NCBI RefSeq assembly: GCF_954871325.1
Contig: NC_088775.1
Location: 40,091,561-40,155,560 of the forward strand
Length of the DNA: 64,000 bases
Reading direction: 5' to 3'
Source: Gordionus sp. m RMFG-2023
Taxonomy: Eukaryota; Nematomorpha; Gordioida; Chordodea; Parachordodidae
The notes under the pieces are model-generated. The model was not told the DNA's origin. It worked only from the letters and a program-made list of their open reading frames with translations, and did not search any database. The translations under genes and the position numbers were made by a program. This document shows, piece after piece, positions 36,586 through 46,979 of the stretch; within the stretch, counting starts at the first letter, position 1, and every line of letters starts with the position of its first letter.

Positions 36586-37123
36586 AGCGTCTACATGACA
36601 GGATTTTCACTGGATGCAAACCCCCTTCAAAAACCTTTAAGTACCCCCCTAAAAAATTTGCGTCGCCTTCGGCGGCGGTGTCTCCTTATTATTATGTCCA
36701 CCTTTTTAATTTATTGATATTCTTTTCAGAGAATTTATAAAGGATAACTTAAATGAATCTATCTCTACTACCAACTATCGATATTTTGTGAATATAAGGA
36801 ATTTATTTTTTAAATAATAAATTCAATGAATTAATTTTTATGGCATTATGGCTGAAATATCTAAACCTTTTGAATTACATTTAAAAGGATAGCACAAAGT
36901 TTTATTTGGAATGTGCAATATATAGATTTGGTCGATGAATTGTATTATAATAATTCTATAATAAAAGTATTAATTTTTACATAAATTTTGTCCTATTTCA
37001 TCTGAAAATTTAATAGATAACCCCCCAAAAATTATCCTACCCCCATTAAAGCAGCCTGCCTTCTACCCCCCTCATAAAAATAGGATGCACACTGTTCCTA
37101 CTAATCCCGCTCATGTAGACGCT
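36586..37123. mobile_element. MITE with AGCGTCTACATGA ends (copy 1)
   Basis: Left end AGCGTCTACATGACAGGATT, right end the reverse complement of AGCGTCTACATGAGCGGGAT, so about 20 bases of imperfect inverted repeat. The flanks TACACTCT and GACACTTT agree at 6 of 8. CCCCCCTAAAAAATTTG blocks lie inside both arms, and a GC palindrome (CGCCTTCGGCGGCGG) sits near 36665. No coding sequence. A second copy, split by a later insertion, is at 43560-43757 plus 46657-46979. Confidence 0.65.
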
Positions 37124-37843
37124 GACACTTTGCTTTTACCAAATTCAGGGAGGCATTATCAGATCAGAAAGCTTACATGAAATTTATTGATAATATCGAA
37201 TCTGCTATATTTACCATTATATGGTTAGCTATGTCTTTGGATTTTTCACTATTTGAGAGGAAAAATTAATAGTTTTATTGAAACGACTTTAATTTTGTTA
37301 AAATAGCGGAGAATATTTCCCTTATTAGATGCATTGCCCATCTTTCAAATCGTCAATTGACCTCCTGGATTTAGGTCCTAAAACATTGATGATAGCCTTG
37401 CTCATTTTTTTCACTTATATTAGAGTCGTTAAATAATATGGGGAAAAGATTCTACCAACATTGTGATGATAAGTATCTCTGTGAATGTTGTACTACCTAT
37501 TATGTTATACACACACACGGTAGATTTCCAATTGCGGTCGTTTTGCGGGACATTCGCATAAAATATATTATTTTTATAAAATTTTATCTTGTTTACATTC
37601 TTTTATATTTAAAATGTTGTTTTTTTTTATAAATTAATATATTTTAATTAATCAAGATGTTATTTTATTTTGAAAAATAGTTACCGACTTTGTATTTATT
37701 TAAACTAATTTTAAAAGATAATAGGCGGATAATAATTAAGTCAAGGCCCGCAAAATTTTTTTTTTAATTTTCATATTTCTCCCGCATAATTCCAAATTTC
37801 TCCCGCAATTTGAAAATTTTGACCTGGCAACCCTGGCCACGAC

Positions 37844-38544
37844 TGCAAATTAACCAGCATCTCTTATTTGTGTGGCTATGTAATTTATGATTATTAATAC
37901 AGCTGCTGAGAGCATATGATTGCATATTTTAGATAAGCAATAATTTTCAACTGTGAGTTGTTTATATATCATTAGAATGGAAGATAACCTTTTAGAAATA
38001 TAATATCTCACAACAATTTTCTCGATTACTTATCTAGCTTCCATCATGTCATCTATGAGGAAGCTCTAAATACCATATAGTTTTATGATTTGGAGGTATA
38101 TTCTCTTCTTCAAGAATTGTTAATTTGGTTAGACCTAAAAAATTTTCCTTATTGGTCCATTCTATAAAACATTTTGTAAAATGGTAACAGAGAGTTATAT
38201 TAGTTTCATGACCTTTTCTTTTATCTATGTAAGTTGCTAAGAATTATATTGCCATATGTGGTTTTTAAAAACAATTATCAATTGAGGCATATGTATGAAT
38301 TAATTAACCTTTTTTTCACTTGTAATTAGAGGCAAAATTTTTTATATTGTCATAAATATTTTATACTGTAATAAATAGATTTTGTATTAAAAAATATTAT
38401 ATTTAGAAATGTCTTTTATTTTTTTAATTGTTTATATGCTAGTTTATTTTGTATGCATAATATGATAAATGACAAAATATGAAATTCAGAATAACTGTTC
38501 CAAGTTAGCCAATCTTAAAATGTATTATATATTAATATAAAACC
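37844..38544. other. AT-rich spacer, nothing recognised
   Basis: No gene, and no terminal repeats. Confidence 0.35.
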
Positions 38545-38620
38545 CGGCCAGAGGAGTATAGGGGGCTAGGCCCCCCATAATCTTTTTTTAGTTGAGCCCC
38601 CTGAAATTGTAAAGGTTGTG
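38545..38620. repeat. Isolated GC-rich transposon end
   Basis: GGGGGCTAGGCCCCC at about 38560 is a 15-base palindrome. It is followed by GAGCCCCCTGAAATTG, which resembles the inner part of the 32776-33126 repeat. It probably marks a solitary end of the same family. Confidence 0.4.
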
Positions 38621-38644
38621 TATTTTGTATAGTTATTGGAGATA

Positions 38645-38855
38645 ATATTGTTAAACAGCTAGTTTTGAGCCTATTTTTAAAAACGGCTAACCCAATATTT
38701 TCGCCAGAAAAATATTAACTAAGCCTCGAAATTTCGATACCATATGTCTAGACCTTTGCTCCTTCTATAAACAAAATTCAGGCTTGCTTAATATTTTTCT
38801 GGATAAAATACTGTTAGCCGTTTTTAAAAATCGGCTCAAAACGAGCCGTTTAACA
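38645..38855. mobile_element. Foldback MITE, family copy C
   Basis: Left arm ATTGTTAAACAGCTAG with CTATTTTTAAAAACGGCTAA, right arm GTTAGCCGTTTTTAAAAATC with GGCTCAAAACGAGCCGTTTA. The centre GCCTCGAAATTTCGATACCA is nearly identical to the 9119 copy, so these two are close relatives. Confidence 0.8.
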
Positions 38856-38875
38856 CTAATTGAAAATTTATTAAA

Positions 38876-40290
38876 TTATTTTTAAAGTGCAGAATATAGA
38901 TATAGAAAAGAGAAAGAAGATAATAAAGGAAAGATAAAACTTGTTGATAATTACAAACTGATTATATGTTATAGTTGTAAAAAGCCAGGCTATATGTCAC
39001 GAAAATGCAAATTAAATAAGCAGCATTTAAAGTGATAGAGGTGTGGCAGCGAGGGACACTTTACGAATTGTAGAGGATCTATGTATGACAATATGTACGA
39101 AATTCGGACAGAGCGGCCATTATCAAGATAAATATAATAAATGATTAAGTGATAATAAAAATAATAGGTTTAATGGTGTTTCTGAAATTTATAATCACAA
39201 TATTAAGAGAATATAGCGATAGAAAAAGTGTGTCAGAAAGAATTGGAAAAAATAATAAGACGGTGTAAAAGCCCGAGGATTAAGATAGGAGAAATTAAAA
39301 CACTGTTCTTATTAATTACTGGAGCTAAAATAAGTTGAGCGTAAAGGATTTTAATAAATGTTTGACAGAAAAAAGAGTTCATAGTAAGAAGAAATGACAC
39401 ACAATTGGGTAGTATTGTAACTATTTTATGTTTTCACATGATAAGATTAATAGATATTATCAAAGAGATAACTGTGTGGCTTATTACATTAAAGATAGTC
39501 TATTTTAGGTCGGAGTGACATTAAGAACATATGTCATGAATATAATTATCAAAACTTTGAGAGCAACAATGTAAATCGAGTAATACAGAGCGTGAGCGTT
39601 AGGACTAAGGCACCTAGTTTATTGGTTAAACAAGATTTAGTTCTTGATAAACTGCGAAATCGAACACCGCAGATCTTGATTAGATATAGAATCAATATAG
39701 AAGAGAAGAATTTGCTAAAGGATATAAGTTAATAGAATTGAGGTAACTTAATTTAAAAACAACAAACAAAGAATAAATGAAAAATTAGAAGCTAATGAGA
39801 TCGTTGAAAGGAGGTTTTGCAATGTAATAGATTATATATAAATAATACCAAGAAGTGTATAAAAATAAATTAGGAACTAAGGATTTTGAGTCAGAGATAA
39901 GATTAAAGGAGAATTACCACCCTAGATTTTGTGGCATTAAAAGATTACTTTTTCAATAGATAGAGGAGTTAGATAAGGAACTAGAAAATGGAAAAGAAGG
40001 AATAATAAAGCCAATATGTCATAGCATATGGGGGACACCATTGGTTCCCATAAAATCTAAAGGCAACCTGAGATTAGGCATAGACCATAGAGTATCTATA
40101 ACCCTTTGATAATGATAGTAAAGTATCCTTTACCGATAGAACAATTATTGTCTAATTTAAAGGTATCAGCAATTTTTTCGAAGATGAGAAAGGAATTAAA
40201 ATTTTAACAATACTACTCATAGAGGTTTGTTTTCTTTCTGCAGCTTGCTATTTGGGTTAAAAGAATACTCTCCAATTTTTATAGAACAGT
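38876..40290 (+). mobile_element. Ty3/gypsy-like fossil, second copy of the 22-26 kb family (broken)
   Basis: Plus-strand translation shows the same parts as the first copy, more decayed: a zinc knuckle (ICYSCKKPGYMSRKCKLNK, near 38965), a protease remnant near 39320, and an N-terminal reverse transcriptase region near 40080-40230 (DHRVSI, THRGLFSF). The match begins at the same point of Gag as in the first copy. No RNase H, integrase or LTR was recognised. It is broken with many interruptions and looks older than the first copy. Confidence 0.7.
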
Positions 40291-40552
40291 AATATCACTC
40301 TTTTGTTGGTTCAAGGTTGCATCGCTCTTATATTGGTCTTCGTGGACATCGCTTTCCCCAAATTATATCATCATAATTCACCATCCGTTATATTTTTTTT
40401 ATTTCATTTTTTAAATTAATTTATAAAAACTAAATTTTTTTTAATACAATTAATTTGCAAAAAATAAATAGTCACCAATATAATAAAATAGAGCAAATAT
40501 ATTTTATATAAATTCTTTATTAATAGAAAATATGTAAACTAACGAAACTAAG

Positions 40553-40900
40553 TGAAGAATTGTCATATATAACATCTTTATTCTTTGTATATGCAGAATT
40601 GTGATATAATAACTTTTTTATTCTATATATTAATACAATTACAATTTGATTATTCATATTAAAATAAATTATTTTCTTTTTTATATTATTATGAATTATA
40701 TTTTATTTATCCCTTTTAAATCTTTTTTAAACAATAAATAAATCATGAAATAACCAATTATATAAAATGAAAATGTTCGTTTAAAATTGAATTTAACTTG
40801 ATATCAAAAAATCAATTGTCAAAATAAAATGATTTTAAAATAATGTTAATACGATCAAATAAAACGTTAATATAAAATAATCTCGATCACTTATTATACA
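40553..40900 (-). repeat. LTR, downstream copy of the 40.5-43.4 kb element
   Basis: 348 bp, starting TGAAGAATTG and ending TTATTATACA on the plus strand. Homologous along its length to 42991-43378. Preceded by the duplicated CTAAG. Confidence 0.88.
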
Positions 40901-41989
40901 TTCCACCCTTCGAAGAAATTCGACTTATGTTTTCCTTGGATATGTTGAGTAGTAAACGCCATTGACATTCATGATCGCCACGCAATACGCCACCCATGTT
41001 CATGGTGCAGTCTTCTTTTCACGAACGATGGCTTGGTAAAGTAAAGGCAGCTCTTAGCTAACTTCCCAATCGGATCGCTTGTGCATGGTATCGGGCATAT
41101 AGATTCCTCTCGAGCAAGGTTTATGATCCCTCAGCCAGCCATCCAATTTCTGAGTCGTTGCATCGATTTTTCTCCTTGAAGGTATGATCTTAGGTACGTC
41201 ATCGGGCTTCAAGTGAACTTTCTCTTGTCTGACCATTTTAGATTTGTGGGAGTAAGTTGATTCGAGGTCTTTTTTTGTTGCCGAGATCGAGATCATTCTC
41301 TATGTTACCCACTAAGAACGTTTTTAATATGTTGTTGAAGGCATGAAGGCACATACGCCCTAGCAGGGGGATCTTATCACAATCCACCACTATGGCCTCC
41401 AGCGTTTGTGGTTACCTTCAAACTTAACGTTCACATTGACCAGACCTAAAGCCTTGATGGCGCTGCCGTCATACCCTGTCAGTTTCATATTCGTCTTACT
41501 CATCGTGGTTATGCCTACAGTCTTAGCTGTATGCTTCGGAAGTATTGTGTACTAGTACCGGTGTCTACTTGCATCAACGTGGGTATGTTGTTGATACTCA
41601 CCGTTACGTTGTACGCATCATATCTGGTGTTGTTGACCCCCAGATTGTACACTACCATATTCTGCAGATTATATTCTTTAACGTCTGTGTTTGTGTCATC
41701 GTCATCATCGATTACTTTGATGTTCATAGCAAGGTTGGTATTCGATTGACAATCACGATCTTTATAATCATAAGATCTGATATAGGTATTATTGTCATTT
41801 TATAATGGTTGGGCCTCGGCGAATATTTCGGAAAACCATTAATATTTTGAGGATTATGTCTATGCTGACCGTGATGTGGATAGTTGGTTCGGTTATCTCC
41901 TCTATAGCAGTCATCCCGTTGATCAGGGCTTGATGATGGTCACGACAATAGTCGTAGCGGTTGTCATGGAAGTTGTACCCGCAATGTTT

Positions 41990-42200
41990 TATCGATCGTC
42001 ATAGTGGTTGTCGTAGCGATTGTTCAAGTTTGCGGTTATCCTGACGATTATCGTAGCGTTGATAAAAACGATTGTCGTGGTAGTTGTCGTAGCGTATCTT
42101 GTAACGCTCATCGAATCGTTTGTCGCGGCAGTTGTCGCAGCAAATATCGTAACGATCATCGAAATGTTGTCCGTGGCGGTTGTCATTGATGAGCTGAGGC
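41990..42200 (-). repeat. Short-period coding repeat, Arg/Asp/Tyr-rich
   Basis: Phrases like CGATTGTCGTGGTAGTTGTC and CGTAACGATCATCGAA repeat loosely every 18-21 bases. On the minus strand they read NRHGQHFDDRYD, RFDERYKIRYDN and RFYQRYDNRQDNR. The region sits between Gag and protease, where zinc knuckles are usual, and may be an alternative basic nucleic-acid-binding tract. Confidence 0.6.
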
Positions 42201-42990
42201 TGCTTAAAAAAGCATCATATTTTACAAGAGATTTACAATGTGCATGAGAGTCCTAAATAGGTTTTATGGTTACCTGGCTAATTTTGGTTCTGCCCATGTG
42301 ATTAATCTCTTGTACTTCAGGTGATTCATTCAAATGAATGGCTTCTACTTTCATCACGCCCTTGATTTCACTTGGCTCCGTGGTGTTTTCCTGTAGACCT
42401 AGATTGAAAATATCTTCTATAGTCATAGAGCTCCTGACCGCTTTCCTGGCATCTTTGGAATTCGAAGCAACTCTCACTTTCTCAATAATGTGCTGAATGC
42501 CATTGAATTTGCATTCTTTATTGAGTCTTGCTACGCGTGTGACACAAACCGAGAACGTCTCATCCTTGCCTTGGGTGGCACCATAAAAAAAATGAGAGTT
42601 TGACGTTCTCAGTCTTCGACGGATGTTGTAGCTTGAATTTGCCAAGAAGAGCTATTCGGTCCTGGAAGTCTGCCTCCGTTCAAATTTCTCCAATGTTATT
42701 GAATTCGTCATCTGGAAGACTTCGGAGAAACAACGCGGCCTTTTCTCCGTCGGAAATCTTGCTAGTGTCGAAGAAATTTTGCAATTTCCCTCTATAAGTG
42801 CTGTCATCGTTACTAAATTCAGGGAAATCCAGCATGATTAATTCGGTCATATATGTGGAATTATTCAATGCATCCATCGTAAAAGAATTATATTCGATAA
42901 AGGCGTAATATAGAATTCATGTATATTGCAAAATCAAGATCGAATTTTGAGATAATACTTATGCGAAGATCGGACATAACTTGGCCTCCA

Positions 42991-43378
42991 TGAAGAATTG
43001 TCATATATAACATCTTTATTCTTTGTATAGTTAGATAAATCATGGATAATTGTTATATAATAACTTTTTTATTCTACATATAATTACAATTACAATTTGA
43101 TTATTCATATTAAAATAAATTACATTTTTCTTTTTTATATTATTATGAATTACATTTTATTTATCCCTCTTAACCAAAAAAAATGTTCCCTTTATATCTT
43201 TTTTAAACAATAAATAAATCATAAAATAACTCATTATATAAAATGAAAATGTTCGTTTAAAATTGAATTTAACTTGATATCAAAAAATATAACAATTGTC
43301 AAAATAAATTGATTTTAAAATAGTTAATACGTTAAAATAAAACGTTAATATAAAATAATCTCGATCCCTTATTTAACA
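42991..43378 (-). repeat. LTR, upstream copy of the 40.5-43.4 kb element
   Basis: 388 bp, starting TGAAGAATTG and ending TTATTTAACA on the plus strand, followed by CTAAG. On the coding strand the sequence just inside it begins TGGAGGCCAAGTT, the position of a tRNA primer site, which I could not assign to a tRNA. Confidence 0.88.
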
Positions 43379-43559
43379 CTAAGAGTAACATAAACCACGA
43401 AATTTATATAATATACAATATATCGAAATACTTACTATATTTTTATTTATATAACTTCAAAATTTGCATTATAAAAACCATACTCTATTTACATAATCAC
43501 AAGGTTATTATCAACACAAGTTATAATACATTTCAGACAATACACTTTGAATATTATAA

Positions 43560-43757
43560 TAATGAAACGTTGCAGTCACTACAATGTGATCCTAAATTAT
43601 CTTTAAAATTCCACCATTACATATGTTAAAAGAATAACTTGAATTATCAATACTTTACTACCAATTATCATAAAAATATATGTAAAAGTAATTATTTATA
43701 ACATGAATAATTAATACATCTCATCGAGTTTGTTGATAGAATATATAACCTTAAATA
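43560..43757. mobile_element. Left part of a split MITE (copy 2 of the 36586-37123 family)
   Basis: AGAATAACTTGAATTATC and TACTTTACTACCAATTATCA match GGATAACTTAAATGAATC and CTACTACCAACTATCGATA of copy 1 in order. The similarity stops at the hAT insertion at 43758 and resumes at 46657. Confidence 0.5.
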
Positions 43758-44744
43758 CAGGGGCGAACTGAGAGACTAGAGGTCCTGTGAGAGATTTCTC
43801 GGGGGCTTTGCCTCCCAAACCCCACTTTGCGGGCTACGGCCCACTTTGGGAATTATAAGATTTTATTTGACTAATATACTATATTAATATTTAAAATAAT
43901 TTTTATCTTTTTAATATATATGTATATGATTATTTTAAAGAAATTACTCGTTCTTTGAGTTGAATGCATTATTCTTCATTAATTTATGAATTGTGATTAT
44001 TACTTATATTATTTCATTCATTTAATGGCCGGCAACAAGCCAATCCGTAATAAATAAATGATTTAAAATAATCTTCCCATATTTTATATATATTAGGAAT
44101 AATTATCATAATTCTTATTATTTATTGTAATATATTTACTAAATCTTAATTGTTTTATATATATTTTTATTTTTTATTTATATGGAAGGCTGAAAAAAAA
44201 ATCAGTTAACAAAATATTTATAAAACAAAAAAATAAAATATTGATAAGAATTAAATAAAAGCTCTGGAATATATTATAATAAACGAAATCTAATAATATA
44301 AAAATGTAATATATTTTTTTAAAAAAAAGTAAAATACGTAAACTGTTGTTAATGCAATGGTCTGCTGATAGTGAGCTTGATGCAATAATAATATATCGTT
44401 GCGCACGGCAGAAAATCGATAGCATTTGACTTTTCGACAACAGAATATATATGTTTATAATTGGTGCATCCTTTTGAAAATGAATTTCCCCAGCAAAAGC
44501 TATACAAATTGAGCAGTAAATAGCTTAATGTCATGATTAATTATAGCAAATGGAAGCCAATTTCGTGGTACTCTATCTTCCATAACTACTCTATAATACA
44601 AACGCGATGTATTTAGTCTCAGGTCCACAGATTGGATTGGATGTTGCTGAAAAAGGCAGGTTTTTATGAATTGTTGCATTTAAATTTAAATGAAATAAAT
44701 ATGACTTAATAGGTGAGATCTTTTTCTTTAAATTTGCTGCTTCT

Positions 44745-45092
44745 GTGCATGAAAAACCAGATCAATTAGAATTTATAGATGTAGGTGTTTGTAATGTAGA
44801 TAAAGATGAAGTTTCCTTTAAATTTAGGTATAGAATAGGAATGCTATTATCATTTGAAGGAAATGATATCGGAATATTTGGTGAAATTGTCCTATTATGT
44901 AAAGGTAAAGAAAAATCTGGAGTCTCTGATCATGTTAAATATGCTAATAATTTTGTGGTTTGGCATGAAAAAAATCAGATGTTATTAGAACATGAACCAA
45001 AATTTATAATGGGTGAAGATACTTGTAATAGACTAAATATAAAGATAAATGATTTTTTTAGATGTTATTTATGTGGAATTTTTATGGTATGA
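44745..45092 (+). CDS. Unidentified 115-codon open frame inside a hAT element
   Basis: I do not recognise this protein. It is mixed in composition, unlike the Ile/Phe/Asn noise frames around it: LEFIDVGVCNVDKDEVSFKF, RYRIGMLLSFEGNDIGIFGE, VVWHEKNQMLLEHEPKFIMG. About 95 residues look like real coding sequence, and then the frame becomes Phe/Tyr-rich. A second open frame (45049-45318) overlaps its end and contains HKGESEEASRYEDVLKVCSC, which may be the continuation after a one-base frame change. It could be the remains of the element's own protein or a captured host fragment. No splice sites are evident and there is no start context to speak of. Confidence 0.4.
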   Translation: MHEKPDQLEFIDVGVCNVDKDEVSFKFRYRIGMLLSFEGNDIGIFGEIVLLCKGKEKSGVSDHVKYANNFVVWHEKNQMLLEHEPKFIMGEDTCNRLNIKINDFFRCYLCGIFMV

Positions 45093-45437
45093 ACTAGAAT
45101 GTCAACAACGTTGTAATATCACCTTTTTGGAGCATAAAGGAGAGTCTGAAGAAGCTTCAAGATATGAAGATGTTTTAAAAGTGTGTAGTTGCTATATTAA
45201 AAAAAGACCACTTTTGCTGTTTTGGATTTTCACCAGCTATCTTAAGTTCTTTACAAATGAAGTTTTTCTGCTCCACTTTTCTTTTTTTTACTATATATTT
45301 TTATGCATGATAATATAAAAAATATAGATTTTAATATAAATTAGAATTTATATAAATTAGAATTTATATTTAATAATGATTATCTTACGTCAGATAAAAT
45401 GTTGATGTTATGTTTGAATGATAAGATAATTAATAAT

Positions 45438-46109
45438 TAGGGCTGTGTCGATATTAAATATCGGATCGGCATCAATATTTAGCGTTTCCCAAAAATCGGA
45501 TTGGGCCGATACCTGTAAAAACCCATCCGATCTTTTTACTTTACTTTTCTTTTTTTTGTTATATTTGTGTATTTATTTTACATTAATAATATTTTCTAAA
45601 TAATTTTTTTTTATAAATGCAAGTGCACAACACCCCTTAAATTATTTATTTTTTAAATAGATTTATAGTATTTTTAAAGTTTTTTTTATAAAAATAGTAA
45701 GGAACACCCAAAGTTTTATTTATTTTGAATCTTTTTAAATGATAACGCCAATTTTATTATTTATACTTTAAATAAAAGAATTTTTTAAAATATGGTATCT
45801 GAATTATGAAAATATTTTACAAAAGACAAAGATAATTTTGCAAAATGTGTTAACTGCGGAACACGGGTAGGAATAATAAAAAATTCATTTAATACTACCA
45901 ATATCCGTATACTTTTTTAATTATTGTAGAAATAACAAAATTAAATTAAATGCATAATTCTATTTTTTTGCATAAAAAATATTGTTTTCTTAATTACATT
46001 TGGTTCAAAGAGGGGGGTGAAAAATCAATATAAATATCGGATCGATAAAGAACCAATATCGAAATATCAGATCGGATCGGTGAAAAATATGTGGACCAGC
46101 ACATCCCTA
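45438..46109. mobile_element. hAT MITE with perfect 8-bp target duplication, nested
   Basis: The ends are TAGGGCTGTG and CACATCCCTA (reverse complement TAGGGATGTG). TTAATAAT flanks both sides (45430-45437 and 46110-46117). Subterminal ATATCGGATCGG motifs occur in both arms in inverted orientation. It is 672 bp with no coding sequence and lies inside the 43758-46656 hAT. Confidence 0.88.
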
Positions 46110-46656
46110 TTAATAATCAATATATTTTAAGTAAAGATTCCATTCTAGTCCAGAAAAATCCTTAAACATTTACAATGGATTATGTTTATGAAACAAATAT
46201 GGACCATTTTAGTTGGGAAGGGGATTAATATTTATTCTTAGTTCTGGGTTAGAATTGTAAATTTCAATTTAACTTAAGATAAATAAATAAAATTATATGA
46301 ATATGAAAAAATCATAAATTATATTATTATCATTTTGGTCCATTTTCAATAATAATGTGTTTTCTATAAATAAACATATATTTTAAATAAAATGAATGAG
46401 TGAATAAATTTTTTTATAGTGCTTATAATTTCACCAGATAATTAAATTAATATTTAATAATTATTTAAATTTCTAATATAAAAAAAATTTGTATTAAAAC
46501 AAATTTCGATTTTATGCCAATTTAATTTTAAAAAAATTCATTTTTCTTTGCTAAAGAAGCCCCCAAATTTGTAAATTATTAAGGAGATACCTTCAAATTT
46601 GTGAAATTTCGAGGCCTCGTGGGAGATTTTCCCATTAAACTTACTGTACGCCCCTG

Positions 46657-46979
46657 CGTAGATAGCACATGATTAAAAAACAAGTTTCATTTAATAAATA
46701 ATGTATGATTGCATGCAATATTAATTTGGTCGATGTTTAGCAATATCATTGTATCGTATAGGTTTATAATAAAAATATTAAATAATTTCTACAATCTATT
46801 CTGCTCCATTTAATCTAAAAATTTAATTGACAACCCCCTTGATTAATTTATCCTACCTCTACCCTACCTCCTTAATTGCCTACCCCCTACACCATTAAAT
46901 GTTTACCCCTATAAACGCTTAAAAAATTGTCAAACTACACTACCCTCCCCCCCCCACTATCTCTCCTCATGTAGACCCT
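46657..46979. mobile_element. Right part of the split MITE (copy 2)
   Basis: It resumes the similarity to copy 1 with AGATAGCACA, then TTTGGTCGATG, the pair of C-rich blocks (GACAACCCCCTTG, ACCCCTATAAACG) and the terminal CTCATGTAGACCCT. Confidence 0.55.

Larger units (their letters stand above)
34328..37835. mobile_element. hAT element organised as a large inverted repeat
   Basis: The outer ends are inverted: AGGGTTGCCATGTC on the left, and on the right the reverse complement of AGGGTTGCCAGGTC. The flanks GCTATGAA and GCCACGAC agree at 5 of 8 positions, so the target duplication is only tentative. Inside, 35390-35560 is an inverted copy of 36365-36545 (shared phrases TTTCACATGTAGGAAATCT and AAATTTTAAAATTTTA). 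Further out, 34870-35250 is an inverted copy of 37150-37410 (shared phrase around TATTTACCATTAT). The outermost arms also match, as GGAAATCTTCCGCA against its complement near 37525. The loop carries hAT transposase pieces. A separate MITE (36586-37123) interrupts the right arm. Confidence 0.65.
40553..43378 (-). mobile_element. LTR retrotransposon fossil with both LTRs and 5-bp target duplication
   Basis: Direct LTRs at 40553-40900 and 42991-43378 start TGAAGAATTGTCATATATAA and end in CA. CTAAG flanks both sides (40548-40552 and 43379-43383), the expected 5-bp duplication. The coding strand is minus. A purine-rich tract (GAAGGGTGGAA on that strand) sits just inside the downstream LTR. Parts seen, at approximate positions, are a Gag-like region (42250-42880), an Arg/Asp/Tyr-rich repeat region (41990-42200), a retropepsin with VDTGTST (about 41515-41730) and a short piece resembling the start of a Ty3/gypsy reverse transcriptase (about 41050-41300). 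No reverse transcriptase core or integrase was recognised, so the element is short for the family. It is broken. The LTRs differ by scattered changes and several indels, which points to moderate age. Confidence 0.88.
43758..46656. mobile_element. hAT element inserted into an older MITE
   Basis: The ends are CAGGGGCGAAC and GTACGCCCCTG, with further complementary blocks just inside (GAGAGATTTCTCGGG against GGGAGATTTTCCC). The flanks CTTAAATA and CGTAGATA agree at 6 of 8 positions. A family copy elsewhere (36586-37123) shows the uninterrupted sequence across this site, which independently supports the boundaries. It holds a smaller hAT MITE (45438-46109) and an unidentified open frame (44745-45092), but no recognisable transposase. 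Confidence 0.75.

Noticed and set aside
41531-41805. Plus-strand open frames of 72 and 86 codons
   Set aside because: They are antisense to the protease region of the LTR element, with Val/Ile-rich composition produced by its coding sequence.
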